Below the pieces are notes generated by a model. The model did not search any database and was not told where the DNA came from. It saw only the letters and a list, made by a program, of their open reading frames with translations. Both the position numbers and the translations under genes were made by a program. From NCBI GenBank assembly GCA_964019425.1, contig OZ025835.1, positions 124,001 to 188,000 of the forward strand: a stretch of 64,000 nucleotides of DNA, written 5' to 3'. This document shows positions 44,553-55,636 of this stretch, piece by piece (position 1 is the stretch's first letter; every line of letters starts with the position of its first letter). This DNA is from Flectonema sp. DT1601 (taxonomy: Eukaryota > Euglenozoa > Diplonemea > Diplonemida > Diplonemidae).

Positions 44553-47500
44553 CTACTCTCTACCAGTACGACCAATGCTAATTGGATCAGGTAATGTGAT
44601 ATCAGAGAAGGCAACTCTTTGACTTGAATCTTTCAAAATATTTAACTCTTGAAGGAGTTGTTCCGCGTTAGGTCGTTCAGCAGCAACTCTAAAACAGGGA
44701 GAGACTGCATCCCATAGTTGAGAACCTCCCTTTGGTTGATTAAATAACGATTCACCATTGGCAGTTTTCAAAAGTATTTCTTCTTCAATTTCTTTTTGGG
44801 TTGTTCCTCTGAATGCTAAACAAGAAGAGTACGTCAGAATTTCCCAAAACACAACACCAATCGACCAAATGTCATTTTGCTTGCTAAACGAACGAGTTTT
44901 TACTGATTCTGGACTTGTGTACTCCAATAAAGGTGGAGCACGTGTGAGACCAAATCTCCTAACATATAACAGTGTAGATGATGTGATGTAAGGGGTCGAT
45001 GAAATACAAATTTGAAACGAAGAAAGATCTCTATGAGTAACCTGATGGCTGTGAAGATTCGATATTGCGGTCACGATTTTGGTCATAATAATTAATACTT
45101 CCTTAGCACTGAATGCATTCCCTCCTCGTCTTCTTCTTCTTGTATATTGCTGTAGGGTTACCATACCTGGTTTTCTCTCAGCTACTGCATACAATCCTCC
45201 GGGAGCGTGAACAATACCAAAATAATTTGTTAAATTGCTGCTATTTTCACATAATTTTAACTTCGTCATCATTTCAGAATGAGCTGCAGTGATTTCTGGT
45301 GTAATTACACCCTCGTGTAGCAACACCAATTCTATTGAAGTGTCCTGGTAGTTACCCTCAATGAGATCTTTATTTAGAGTGTCGCTACTCCCCAGGGAGA
45401 TACTCTCAAAGGGGATGAGAGAATGGTTTTGATAATTCACTTCATCGTTCGGCATTAAATGAACTTGGTATGAGTCAGTAGAGCTACAGGGTGATATAAT
45501 AGTGCTTTCGGTATCTGTGATTGGCTTGCTATCTCTGATCGGTGTTGGAAGTGATTTTCTATCCGCTTCTTCCTTTAGAGATTGCAAGTCTGCTATAATA
45601 TTCTTTTTAAAATTATTCATTTCTTGTCTAAGTTTTCTATTCTCCTCATCGATGGTACATTTTTCAACTACTAATTGATTGTGTGCTGTACGTTCTTTAA
45701 TCAGCAAATCATTTTCCTTCGCCAAGTCGACAACTCTTTTATTAAGAAGGCCAACCTGCTCTCTGTTTTGAAGATTTTCACGAGATTGAGATAACTCCAG
45801 GGATTCAATTTTATTTTTCATCTTTTCAGCAGTCTCCGATGATGTCTTTTGCTCACTCTCCATCGTAGCTAACAACTCTGCTATTCTCTTTTGGTGATCT
45901 GTTTCTAAGGAATCTTTTATTGCTTGTTTTTCAGTCTCAGTTATTTCAAGCATTTTCATTTTCGTATCGTGTTGGTTAGTAATTTGTTTTTCTTGTCTTT
46001 GTTCCATCAATTCAATTTTCCTTCGAAGGTTTTTTATTACCGTCGTGTGCAATCCTTCTTCTGACTCCTTCTCTTCAAGTAACCTCCTCAGTGACTCATT
46101 CGATCTTGTCAATGAAGAGTGTTGATGTAGTTTGGTAGTCAATTCTTCGATTTCAGTGATGAAATTTTGGTTAGTTTCCTGCAGTGATGTAACTTCTTGA
46201 GATAGTGAATCGATAACAGAAGTGTTTTTTTGACGATACAAAGATAGCTGATTAGCTACGTCTTCCTGATCAGATTGTGTCTCGTCTGATAGTTGTTGTT
46301 TTAGAGAGTCTAACTGTTGGGTTAAGATAATGTTTTTATTTTTGTAGACGTCCAGTTCGCTACTGAGTTGTTCAGATTCAGATTTCATCTCCGACATCTC
46401 CCTCTCAACTGAAATCTTATTCGATTCCACTCCCTCAGATATCTGCTTTCGTAAAACATTAACCTGACCAGCCTTCGCAGCATTATCCAAAGCCATAATC
46501 TCTAATTTATCCTGCAGTGTTTTATAAGATGTTTGTTGTGTTGTTAATTGATGTTGTAAATCCTCTAATTGTTCAGCATCAGTATTTAGTTCTCGTTCAC
46601 TGTCTTGTAATTGAATAGCGATCGTGTTCTTCTCTTGCTTAACAAGTTCTAGCTCTCGACGTAAAGTTGTTACGTCATCTTTGTTAGATGTTACGTCTTG
46701 TTGAAGAGATGTTATTGTTGTGTTTTTTGAGTCTAATTCTGCCTGCAATGATGCCATCTGAGCCTCACAATCAGATTTATCGCTCTGTGCGTTTTGAAGC
46801 TCACGCAGCAAACATGATATTTCTTCTTTTCCTGCTGCTATTTCGGAGTCTTTTAAATCCGCTGTTGCGATGAAAGACTCAATACTGTTATCAGTTTGTG
46901 AATGTTGTGTTGTTTGCAACTGCTGCTCAAGGTTTATAATTTCTTGCTGTAGAATAGAAACTTTGCTCTCCAGATTGGTTTTGTCTGATTTGAGCAATTC
47001 ATTCGTTGCCGTCATTTCAGAGAGAATTTCTAATTTTTTGTGAAGAGAATCTAAAGCAGTGTCACTAGTGGTGCTGTTTGTTTGTTGACTTTCTAAACTC
47101 TCAATTTTCTTGCAAAGGTTGTCATTTTCACAAATAAGATCTGTTACACGAGACATTAAGATGTGTTGATTTTGACCTCTTTCGCGGTCTTTCTCTTCCG
47201 CCTCAGTAATCTTTTGTTGTAGTTCTATTTTAACATTCATCAACTGTGAGATTCTATTAGTCAAGGCGTGTTGGTCTTCAAGAAGGGAACGGGTCTCATC
47301 TACTTCTGTTTCGCTCCTAAAAACTTGTTTTTGTAAAGTTTCATTCTCAGCAGCCAGTTCTCCAATCTGTCGAGCAGCTTGACTTCCTTCCCTTTCAATT
47401 GCCTGCAGGTCAGATAGTTTTAATTTTAATTTTTCATAATCGTACTCAAGTTGTTGTTCTCTAATTCTGAGATCTGAAGTTTCAGTCGCAGCCAGCCTGG

Positions 47501-48050
47501 CACCTCCCTGAAGGGTTTCGTTCTCTTCTTTGAGTGAAATCAGTTGTCGTTGAAGTGGGGACAGATCAACAGATTGTGTTGTCTTTCGGAGTTCTAAATT
47601 ATCATTTTCCAGTTCCAGAATTCTAGATTTCATCTCCACTAGAACAGCAGTTGTTGATACTGGTGTCTGTGGGAGACTACCTGGAGTGACAGCATCTGTA
47701 TCTCCAAAGCTGTTGTAATAAAATCCCGGAGTGAAATTCGCAATGTCTGTAGAAACTTCTTCAGAATTTTCAATAAAAGAACTGACAGCAGTATTTTGAT
47801 TTGGAGTACTATCAATTGTGGTATTGTTTTCAGTATTGGCAACACTCCCAACCGGTGATGAGGTGACATCATTCACATCATCACTTCTATCAACTGCTAA
47901 CGTTTCAATCGATAAATCTAATTCAGATCCGATTGAAGGACGTTCTTCTTTAGATATTTTCTCCACATCAAACCCTGTTCCATAGTGAACATCACTAGGA
48001 ACTCTTCCCTTTCGTAGGATGGGTGTTGAGGAATGACCCGGTTTGTGCAT
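44553..48050 (-). CDS. long coiled-coil protein with C-terminal pseudokinase domain, 1165 aa
   Basis: Residues about 130-810 are an almost unbroken coiled coil (LENDNLELRKTTQSV through KLRQEMNNFKKNIIADLQ). Residues about 915-1140 have a protein-kinase fold: VTHRDLSSFQICIS keeps HRD but the catalytic-loop Asn is replaced by Gln; the DFG position reads RRFGL, without Asp; SPE replaces APE; DIWSIGVVFWEIL keeps the alpha-F Asp; and RPNAEQLLQEL is the end helix. I see no Gly-rich loop and no beta-3 Lys. It is therefore probably catalytically dead and acts as a docking or allosteric domain on a coiled-coil dimer. An acceptor-like TTTTCAATTAG lies 11 bases before the ATG (48062-48063). Confidence 0.8.
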   Translation of the reverse strand: MHKPGHSSTPILRKGRVPSDVHYGTGFDVEKISKEERPSIGSELDLSIETLAVDRSDDVNDVTSSPVGSVANTENNTTIDSTPNQNTAVSSFIENSEEVSTDIANFTPGFYYNSFGDTDAVTPGSLPQTPVSTTAVLVEMKSRILELENDNLELRKTTQSVDLSPLQRQLISLKEENETLQGGARLAATETSDLRIREQQLEYDYEKLKLKLSDLQAIEREGSQAARQIGELAAENETLQKQVFRSETEVDETRSLLEDQHALTNRISQLMNVKIELQQKITEAEEKDRERGQNQHILMSRVTDLICENDNLCKKIESLESQQTNSTTSDTALDSLHKKLEILSEMTATNELLKSDKTNLESKVSILQQEIINLEQQLQTTQHSQTDNSIESFIATADLKDSEIAAGKEEISCLLRELQNAQSDKSDCEAQMASLQAELDSKNTTITSLQQDVTSNKDDVTTLRRELELVKQEKNTIAIQLQDSERELNTDAEQLEDLQHQLTTQQTSYKTLQDKLEIMALDNAAKAGQVNVLRKQISEGVESNKISVEREMSEMKSESEQLSSELDVYKNKNIILTQQLDSLKQQLSDETQSDQEDVANQLSLYRQKNTSVIDSLSQEVTSLQETNQNFITEIEELTTKLHQHSSLTRSNESLRRLLEEKESEEGLHTTVIKNLRRKIELMEQRQEKQITNQHDTKMKMLEITETEKQAIKDSLETDHQKRIAELLATMESEQKTSSETAEKMKNKIESLELSQSRENLQNREQVGLLNKRVVDLAKENDLLIKERTAHNQLVVEKCTIDEENRKLRQEMNNFKKNIIADLQSLKEEADRKSLPTPIRDSKPITDTESTIISPCSSTDSYQVHLMPNDEVNYQNHSLIPFESISLGSSDTLNKDLIEGNYQDTSIELVLLHEGVITPEITAAHSEMMTKLKLCENSSNLTNYFGIVHAPGGLYAVAERKPGMVTLQQYTRRRRRGGNAFSAKEVLIIMTKIVTAISNLHSHQVTHRDLSSFQICISSTPYITSSTLLYVRRFGLTRAPPLLEYTSPESVKTRSFSKQNDIWSIGVVFWEILTYSSCLAFRGTTQKEIEEEILLKTANGESLFNQPKGGSQLWDAVSPCFRVAAERPNAEQLLQELNILKDSSQRVAFSDITLPDPISIGRTGRE

Positions 48051-48304
48051 TATACCGCAACCTAATTGAAAATTAAAATAATTATTACAAAATCCTCAAC
48101 AACAACTCAACACAAACTAACGTATTCGATACTATGTAACTGTGAGGGGGTTGGAAGAATCAGTTAACGATGTGTTAATTTCAAATTCCAGATAGTTTGG
48201 TTACAGCTACTCGCACGAGTATCTACTTTACGAAGAAATGATTAAAAGAAACCCCGCTGCTAAAATAAATGAGCATAAGCTAGTAGTTGCTCAGAAGGTT
48301 CGGC

Positions 48305-50433
48305 TTATTCTGTTATGAATTGAGAAGACTGATGTGCTCTACCATTAAAGTCATTACCCCAAAGTAAGAGATGGTTTGTATTTGTTAATGCTGCGCTATT
48401 ATTGTTTCCTAATGAAATACTTGTTATAAAACCTTCACGAGGAGCACTACCAGATGCTGGAGGTACAAAATGAGGACCAATGTCAGGTATTCCATCCGGA
48501 GTTGGAGGAGAACCTCGACCCCAACATATTATCCTACCATCTGATAGGAGTATTCCGGAGCTTGTGAAACCACAACTCAAATCATTTATAATAACATTAG
48601 TTGTAGTAAGTGTTGGTATTAAGCATTGATTCTTTGTATTACTTCCCCAGGCAATAATTGAATTATCATCCAACAGAGCAACACAATGAAAAGCTCCACT
48701 CGAAATAGCGATTGCCTTCTTAGATGTTATTGGAGGAGATGTTATTGGAGAGCAGTGAGGGTTTCCGAATACATCCGTGTCGCTACCCCAAACTACAATG
48801 GAGCCATCTTCCAAGATTGTTGCAGTGTGAGAGTATCCGCAAGAAATCGCAACTGAGGAATGCTTTAGGTTGGGTACTGTTGTTGCCGCTTTGTTCGCTC
48901 CCCAGCACTTCACTCTGTCGTTTACTATTGCTGCTGTGAATCCACAACCAGCAGCAACAGCTGTGACTGCATTTCTAAAATTTGGTGTTTTTTCAGAGAC
49001 GTTACCAAATTCAACAACACGTCCATTCTTCAATAAGAGAACAAAATGTTCAAAACTCCCACTCAAAGATATCACTTCTTCCTTTACTGAAACCGAAAGC
49101 CCTTCTCCCCATGTTATGACTGTACCATCATCTTTGATCTGTGCTCCACCATAAAGCCCAACACACAACACTTTCCGGGAGTGCTTTTTAACGGTTCCTA
49201 ATTCCTCACTTGTTAACATCTCACATGTTGAAGGTATCCTTCAGTGATGGGAATACAATAAATAATAATATAGAACATCCTCGAATATGAATACATACCA
49301 ATGTACTAAAAACAATATAAAGTGACTCCTGTCTTAGAAAAGAAGAATCAGAAATAGAACAAAGTTTCAAAGGGAATTATTAATTGTTTAAAAAGTTTTC
49401 TAACATACAAACATGAGATGAGCAGATGAATACTAAATTACTTCTACACACAAGGAAAGGTTTACCTGGCGTCACTATAGAGTCTATTATGGATATCAAC
49501 ATCTCGAGATCTGTCAAGTACTACGTGAGGTTTTACTTTTCTCTTTATCGATGAATTCCGCATTCGATATAATTCAAGTTCCTCTGCGTACTTCTGCCTA
49601 CCAGCACGCACATCAGCATCCGCATACAGAGAATCAAACACTGCTTTATGAAGCGGCTTACCAGAACGGTGCGCTGAAGGCACATGCGGTTTAAATGTGC
49701 ACTCAGCTTGCTCTGCTTCTGCACGGAAGTCAATAGGAGCCCGATGCTTTGCAATAAAGTGAACCGGAGCTTTCTTTAATACATTCTTTCCCATGGTTGT
49801 TATGCATGGAGAGAATAGCTTGCAAGGTTCTTCATTTTCTTCTGGATTCCTCCATCTTTTTGAGATTTCTTGCTCTTCTAATTGGGACTTGTGTATATTA
49901 TAGTCGCTGATTTCTTTACTTCGAACTCGTTGCAAGCGCATGGCATCATCGTATAGCCGGGATCCGAGTGGAGCATTTCCACGGGTAGAAATAGTGGTCC
50001 TGGGGGAGTTGTGGAAATGGGAAGCCTCCGATCTGATGTCAGTTTCTGACGAATCCTGTTGTTGAGACATAGAACGTCTCTTCAACATGCCAGACATATA
50101 AAGTGAATTGAGTCTCTTGCTTATACTCGATGATCGTTTTTGTGGTATTGGTGAAGCTTCTGTAGTTCTACTAGGGGACCGTGTTTGCATGTAATGCTGA
50201 TTGTATCTTCTGACAAGTGAGTTGGGACGTTCTTCTGCTTCAATAGTTGTTATTTCTGGTAGCCGACGTTGTTGGACTAATACGTACTGTGTTAGTGGAG
50301 TAATCACTTCTCGTCCTAAGTTATGATCTTCAGCGAATTGCTCAGCTAGTATTTGAGCATCGTCTTCTTGTTTTATTAGTAGAACACCAGACTCACCATC
50401 TCCGATGTCAATTTCGAGGGACACGCATGACAT
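48305..50433 (-). CDS. N-terminal adaptor region joined to RCC1-like propeller, three exons, 643 aa
   Basis: Exons 50433-49466, 49328-49299 (only 30 bases) and 49238-48305 join in frame. Donors are GTAAAC and GTATGT; acceptors follow TTCTTTTCTAAGACAG and CCCATCACTGAAG. The first part (about 1-323) opens with a beta-grasp-like stretch (VLLIKQEDDAQILAEQFAED), then Ser/Arg-rich disorder, then LYDDAMRLQ and LYADADVR repeats, a pattern common in flagellate proteins of unknown role. The second part has four or five RCC1 blades with the G-x-x-H and WG signature (SCGYSHTATI...VVWGSD, SSGAFHCVAL...IAWGSN, ICWGRG, LLLWGND). Without splicing these would be two genes 243 bases apart; the second has its own ATG at 49219, so two genes remain possible. 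Confidence 0.65.
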
Positions 50434-52139
50434 TCAATATGCTAACACATAACTGAATCTGGAAGAAATAAAAAAAAAACGTGAGATAATTGCAGAAGTG
50501 ACCATTTTAATAACTCCCCGCTGTTCATGTCTTTGCTATCATCGTAGGCTGATAAAATGAATATTAAATCGTAGCAGAGCTATAAGCTATCATTGTTTGT
50601 AACATGCTGCTTGAGCGTGTGAGGGATTCTAAAGTATATATCCCTATTTCTCTCTCTCTTATAGTTACTACTACCGGGAGTGGGTTTTTTTTTTTTTTTT
50701 TTTGGGCTAATTAATTTTTTCTTTTTTTTTTAATTATTTTATAAAAATTTATTATGTTGTTATTGTTCTGAAGATTATTATTATTATTATTATTATTTTT
50801 CTTCTGTTCTTCCTTTTTTAGTGCCTCCCACTATCGATTTGACTGACTTATTTGTTTATTCTATTTTTTTTTTTTTTTTTTTTTAAATCACCATACTGTG
50901 CGTCGTATTACTTGCAAACATTTTCTGGATTTTTCTAATTTTTTTTTTTCTCACAGAAAAAAAAAAAAAAATAAAAAAAACAAACAAAAACACAACACGA
51001 TTGGCAATTATATGGAGATTGCTTTTTTTCTTTTTCTTCTTTTTTTCGACGTGTGGGAAACACCGAAGAAGATTCGGCTGGGAACAGGGTTTGCTAGGCA
51101 GTTAGAAGAAAAACAAAGGCAGTATCCTAGCGGTGTATAAGGGTACTCTGCTACTATCAGCGTGGCTTGTCAAGTAATAGGATAATACAAAAAGTTTTTT
51201 TTTTTTTTTTTTGCGAAATCGATTGATAAGCAAAATGTGTTTAGACAGAGATACCACAATAATCACACAGACGGCAATAACAAATCAAACCACACAAAAG
51301 ACCGCTGGGAGCACCAGCAAACTTCTTTTATTTTTTTCCGTTTGAAAAAAAAACAGCAGAAAAAGCAATTATTACTTTCATCTGCAATGTATAAAGCGCA
51401 AGTCCCTAACTGCTGTCTTTGACAGTTGAGTACGGGTTGCGGGGATTTAACTTTTCTTTCAAGCATTTACTTCCTGTTTTTTTTTTCTTCTTTTTTTAAA
51501 GAAAGGAGAAATTAAGAAAAAAAAGAAAAAAAGAAGGAATTAAACGAAAATTTTTCACAAAACCGTAATCCTGAGGGAACAAAAAAAAAAAAAAAAAAAA
51601 TGAAATAAAATAACAACAACAATAACAACAAAAATCTTTCTTTTTTTTTTTTTTTTTTTTAATTACTATTCCACCGACCACTAGAAAAAACTGAATACGA
51701 ATCCCCCTACAACTTCTATCACTCAGCGCTTCGTTTTTAGACTAAACCCAAACAGTGGTGACTATGTAAAATAAACAAGAAAAAGACAGAATTGAAAAAA
51801 AAAAAAAAAAAAAATGAATAAGCGCCTCTGCGAGAAATTTATAGCAATTTACGAAAAAATCAGTCGTTGTTCACAAAAAAAAGAAAAAAAAAAATAGGCT
51901 ACTTGTGTAATTCAAACCAAGCACGATGAGTTTTACTTTCATTGAGGGAAACATGGCGCGCTGATAATATCATTAATGATGATTAACATGTAAGAACCAA
52001 ACTGATTTTTTTTTTTTCCTCTATTTTTTTTTTTTTTTTTTTTTTTTTGCATAAAACCAAGAAGTATGGGGTGGGACGCCTACAACTCTTTTAACTTTTT
52101 TTTCACGGGGTGGGTAATGCCCAATCCTCTCTATGATAA
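50434..52139. other. 1.7-kb spacer rich in A/T runs
   Basis: No gene is supported. Long runs lie at 50684-50703, 50865-50885, 51195-51212, 51581-51600, 51639-51660, 51797-51814 and 52025-52048. Less AT-rich islands at 51040-51180 and 51225-51470 have no protein-like frame that I trust and no known RNA motif. Confidence 0.4.
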
Positions 52140-55135
52140 TTACTGTTCAGTATTGGTATTATTTTCGGGGGCTGTATTAAAGTCTGCGAAGTTATCATCT
52201 TTAACTGCTGTTTCTGACTGCTCCTGAACAGGTGGCTGACCGAAGGTTGCAAACTCTTCTTCGACTTCATTCTGAACAGGAGGATCAATCGGAGGAGATA
52301 CGGCATCCACGCGAACTTCCATCGCAGTTCCAGCAGACGCCGGGTAAATGATATCTGGGTGATCATCCAAATCATCATCACTGAGAGCTGGTCCAGTATG
52401 AACAACAGGACCATAAGACCTTCTCACTCCTGAATATAACGATTCTACTTTGTTAGATGCCTTTGAGGAATACTCTTCGAGGATTAGTTTTATTCCCATT
52501 GCGCTGTTTTATTGTTGTATTTGATGTTCATTATTTTTGGTAATAAAATTGAAAAAAAAAAAAAAGAAATTCGACAGTAAATGCATACGTAGGATTTCCT
52601 CTCTTAGCAAATATATTAATAAGAAGAAGAGCAACACCGATCACAATGAGTAACACAAGCAAGAATATTAAGAACCCGTGACCGCTGCTGCTGCTGCTAC
52701 TACTGCTACCACCAGTATCACCACCATTCGTGATGGTGTGCCCGTTATTGTCGGTCGTGATTGGAGTACAGTGTTGAGCAGTGTGTTGACCTCCTGTATG
52801 GTCATTAGCGTGGGTGTTCCCTGTTGACGGTGAGTTAGCCGGACAGTTCGCAATTACTGGAGTTAGATCAATACTTCCTTGCTGTTGATGTTATTATTTG
52901 TAACAGATCAAAAGAACTCTACGACTAATATAAAAAAAAAAAAACTGACTCACAAACCTTTCCTGGATCACAGTGACTAGTAAGGATATATCCCTTAGTT
53001 CTAAGATACGTTCCCTTGCATTCAGGTGGGACATGTGGGTCTTGTTCATGAATGAAAACCTTTTTATCAATATCCCAAACAGGACCGGAAACATCTGCTG
53101 ATTCGCAGAGATTTCTGTGGGTTCTACGAAAGCCTGATTCACATTCGTAGTCCACGTCTATTGCGCATTCACACTTGATCTTGTCGTGCACTGCTTCCAT
53201 TTCTTCTGCAGTTGCGGTGTTCCAACACTTCGCACCACGAGCTTTTTGAAAATACGTCACATCCCAACCCAGAAAACAACTACCATTCTTTGCAGGATTA
53301 AAACGTGTGTAGTCAGGGGATGCGTGTTTTTCATCTATAGCAGTGCATGTTCTGAGGTTCTTCTTCTCACTGTTCATATCGATGTGAAAACTAAGTGTGA
53401 CACTTGGGTCTGAGCTAGCCATAGCGTATGATATTCCCACAATAATAAATGAAGCAGATTGATGATCTGATTGCCTTCCACCAGGTAACACAATATCAGT
53501 AGCATAGAATCCTGCAGTGTCAGTGAAGACATGTTCTTGCCACGTCTCGCCCATATCCCACGATACTGAAAATGATTTTGTTTCTTCTCCTGATTTTACC
53601 ATGATCAACATTCCACCATAATCAAGCCAATTATAGAGGTGAGCTCCTTCTATAATTGTGAACCATGTTTCACCAGAATCTCTGGATATGTAAGTGTTAA
53701 CTGACCTACCTTCAATGTCAAGGAATTCTCCAACGTTACCACATCCCATCATTAGACCCGGTGTTGTTTTCTTTGACATTAATTGAGGGATGTATATTTG
53801 ATCTGAAGCTGAGTCATGAAGATGTAAGAAACAGTTATCTGCACAGGACTTATCACGGCTATCGAGACGGATCTGTTTCCATGTTCCTAGCTTACCATTT
53901 GCCCATGACATGTGAGTAGCGAATTTACAAGCAGTTCGGCAATCCATAAAACTGTTACATTTATTACAATCATCAGCACCCTCTTGAGATGCGATGTTTG
54001 CTAAGTATATTCCTGATATCCCTGCTGCTGCGTGGATGTCGGGTTTTGAGGTCGCTATATTCATTCTTAATCCCTTCAAAGAGACTTCGAAATACTCACC
54101 ATTCTTATCTGAACGGTACATAGTACAGTATGGGACAACAAAGCTTAACTTAGCACAAGGTGTATGATAAGCAGCCAAGAAGACAGACTGATCAACTCCA
54201 TTACCAGAACTGTAATCAATAATTGTGTGTCTTTCAATCTTATCCTTTGATGGCAGCTCAGTTTTGGTAACTCGCATACCGTTGGTGCTACTGACGTACA
54301 GGTCAAGACCGACACGTCCACGTACCAAGTAGTATGTAAATACTCCAAACTTTAAGAAATACTCCGCATCTTGAAGGATTAATTTCTTTTCTTTTGTTTT
54401 CATATCGTAACGCATTACTTGTGACCACAGAGAGTATTTAACATCTGGTGATCCGTCGACCTTCGCAGTTACCTTACCAATGTAATAAATGAAATCATCG
54501 CTGAAGGACTGACCGTCGCTGTCGTTACCCCAGTCGAGTTGGTAGACTTCGGTATCGTCATCAAATAACGGTCGAAAAGTTTTACCATAATCATCTGAGT
54601 AGTGTACTTTATGAGGACATGATGTCACAGCATCGATTAAGTAATCAGGACATGTATTTTCTGATAGTCCTTTTGTTTTAAAGATCGACTCCATGGCAAG
54701 GATTCTATTCTTCTGAGTTGGATGAACTTTAATTTGATGATTTTCAAAATTCAATGATGCAGCACCAACTTCCGTTGACTCCATCATAGTATCTTTAACA
54801 GAACTGTGAGTCCACTCGATGACTCCAGAACTTGTTATTAATAATCCGTGTTTACTATCTTCTGGAATCATTGCTCGAATACAATTACCACCCTGAACAC
54901 CGTTAGGACACTTGTCTACGGTATTGGCCTCTTTGGTCCATATCTTTCCTCCATTATTTGTGGTGTATAAAGTTCCCTCTGTCTCGGCATAAGCTCCACA
55001 CGACGCAACACCATCAACAGCAGAAGACCAGTAGTATTGAAGCATGCCTGGGGCACAGTGAAATGTGGTCATAGTCATCTTATCATCTAATGCCTTGGCG
55101 GTAACCAGTACCGCCATCAGCGCCAACATTCTCAT
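52140..55135 (-). CDS. VPS10/sortilin-family sorting receptor, three exons, 944 aa
   Basis: Exons 55135-52958, 52881-52589 and 52503-52140 join in frame (donors GTTTGT and GTATGC). A signal peptide (MRMLALMAVLVTAKA) is followed by a ten-bladed VPS10 propeller with Asp-box-like SRDSGETW and SWDMGETW, then the Cys-rich 10CC module (TCTAIDEKHAS, CFLGWDVTYF, CECAIDVDYECESGF). A Ser/Thr/Asn stalk leads to a membrane helix (FLIFLLVLLIVIGVALLL). The cytosolic tail is acidic with DDDLDDHPD, EEEFATFG and DDNFADF, fitting clathrin-adaptor binding. Sortilin-type receptors carry hydrolases from Golgi to endosome or lysosome and recycle by retromer, so the sorting nexin at the left edge could act on the same route. 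An AG at 55154-55155 lies 18 bases before the ATG. Confidence 0.9.
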
Positions 55136-55430
55136 TTTGTGTTGTTGTTTCCCCTTTGAAATAAATAGTTTTTATGAGTTATTTTTACTTTGATTTGTTT
55201 TTTCTCAATACAACAAACATTGTGATAGTGATTATCATCTAGAGAATAATAATATTTAAGTACACGTGTCGTCTGTGAGATTGCAATAAGAACAAAAAAA
55301 AAAAACATCCAGAAATGTGGTCGATATGAGACAGGATAGTGTGTGTATCACCCTACATTTCTTCTCAAATTTTAAGAATAGAATGGACAACGAGGAATTC
55401 AAATGAAAACCTTCTTATTATTATTTTTTC

Positions 55431-55463
<33 letters not shown>

Positions 55464-55636
55464 CCTTCTTTTTTTTCCCTAATGTTTTCCGAACTCTATC
55501 AAAATTTGAACTGTAACTTTTTTTTTTTTTTTTTTTTTCCCTAAATCATTTTCAGGCGACAATGTTTCAGAATGGTCACTTGAAGAACTCATCACACAGT
55601 CTAACAAGATTGAATAATGAGGAGAGACGAGCTAAC
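55136..55636. other. spacer between USP48-like 3' end and VPS10 gene
   Basis: About 500 bases, including a T-run of about 32 (55432-55463) and another at 55519-55537. No gene seen. Confidence 0.5.
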
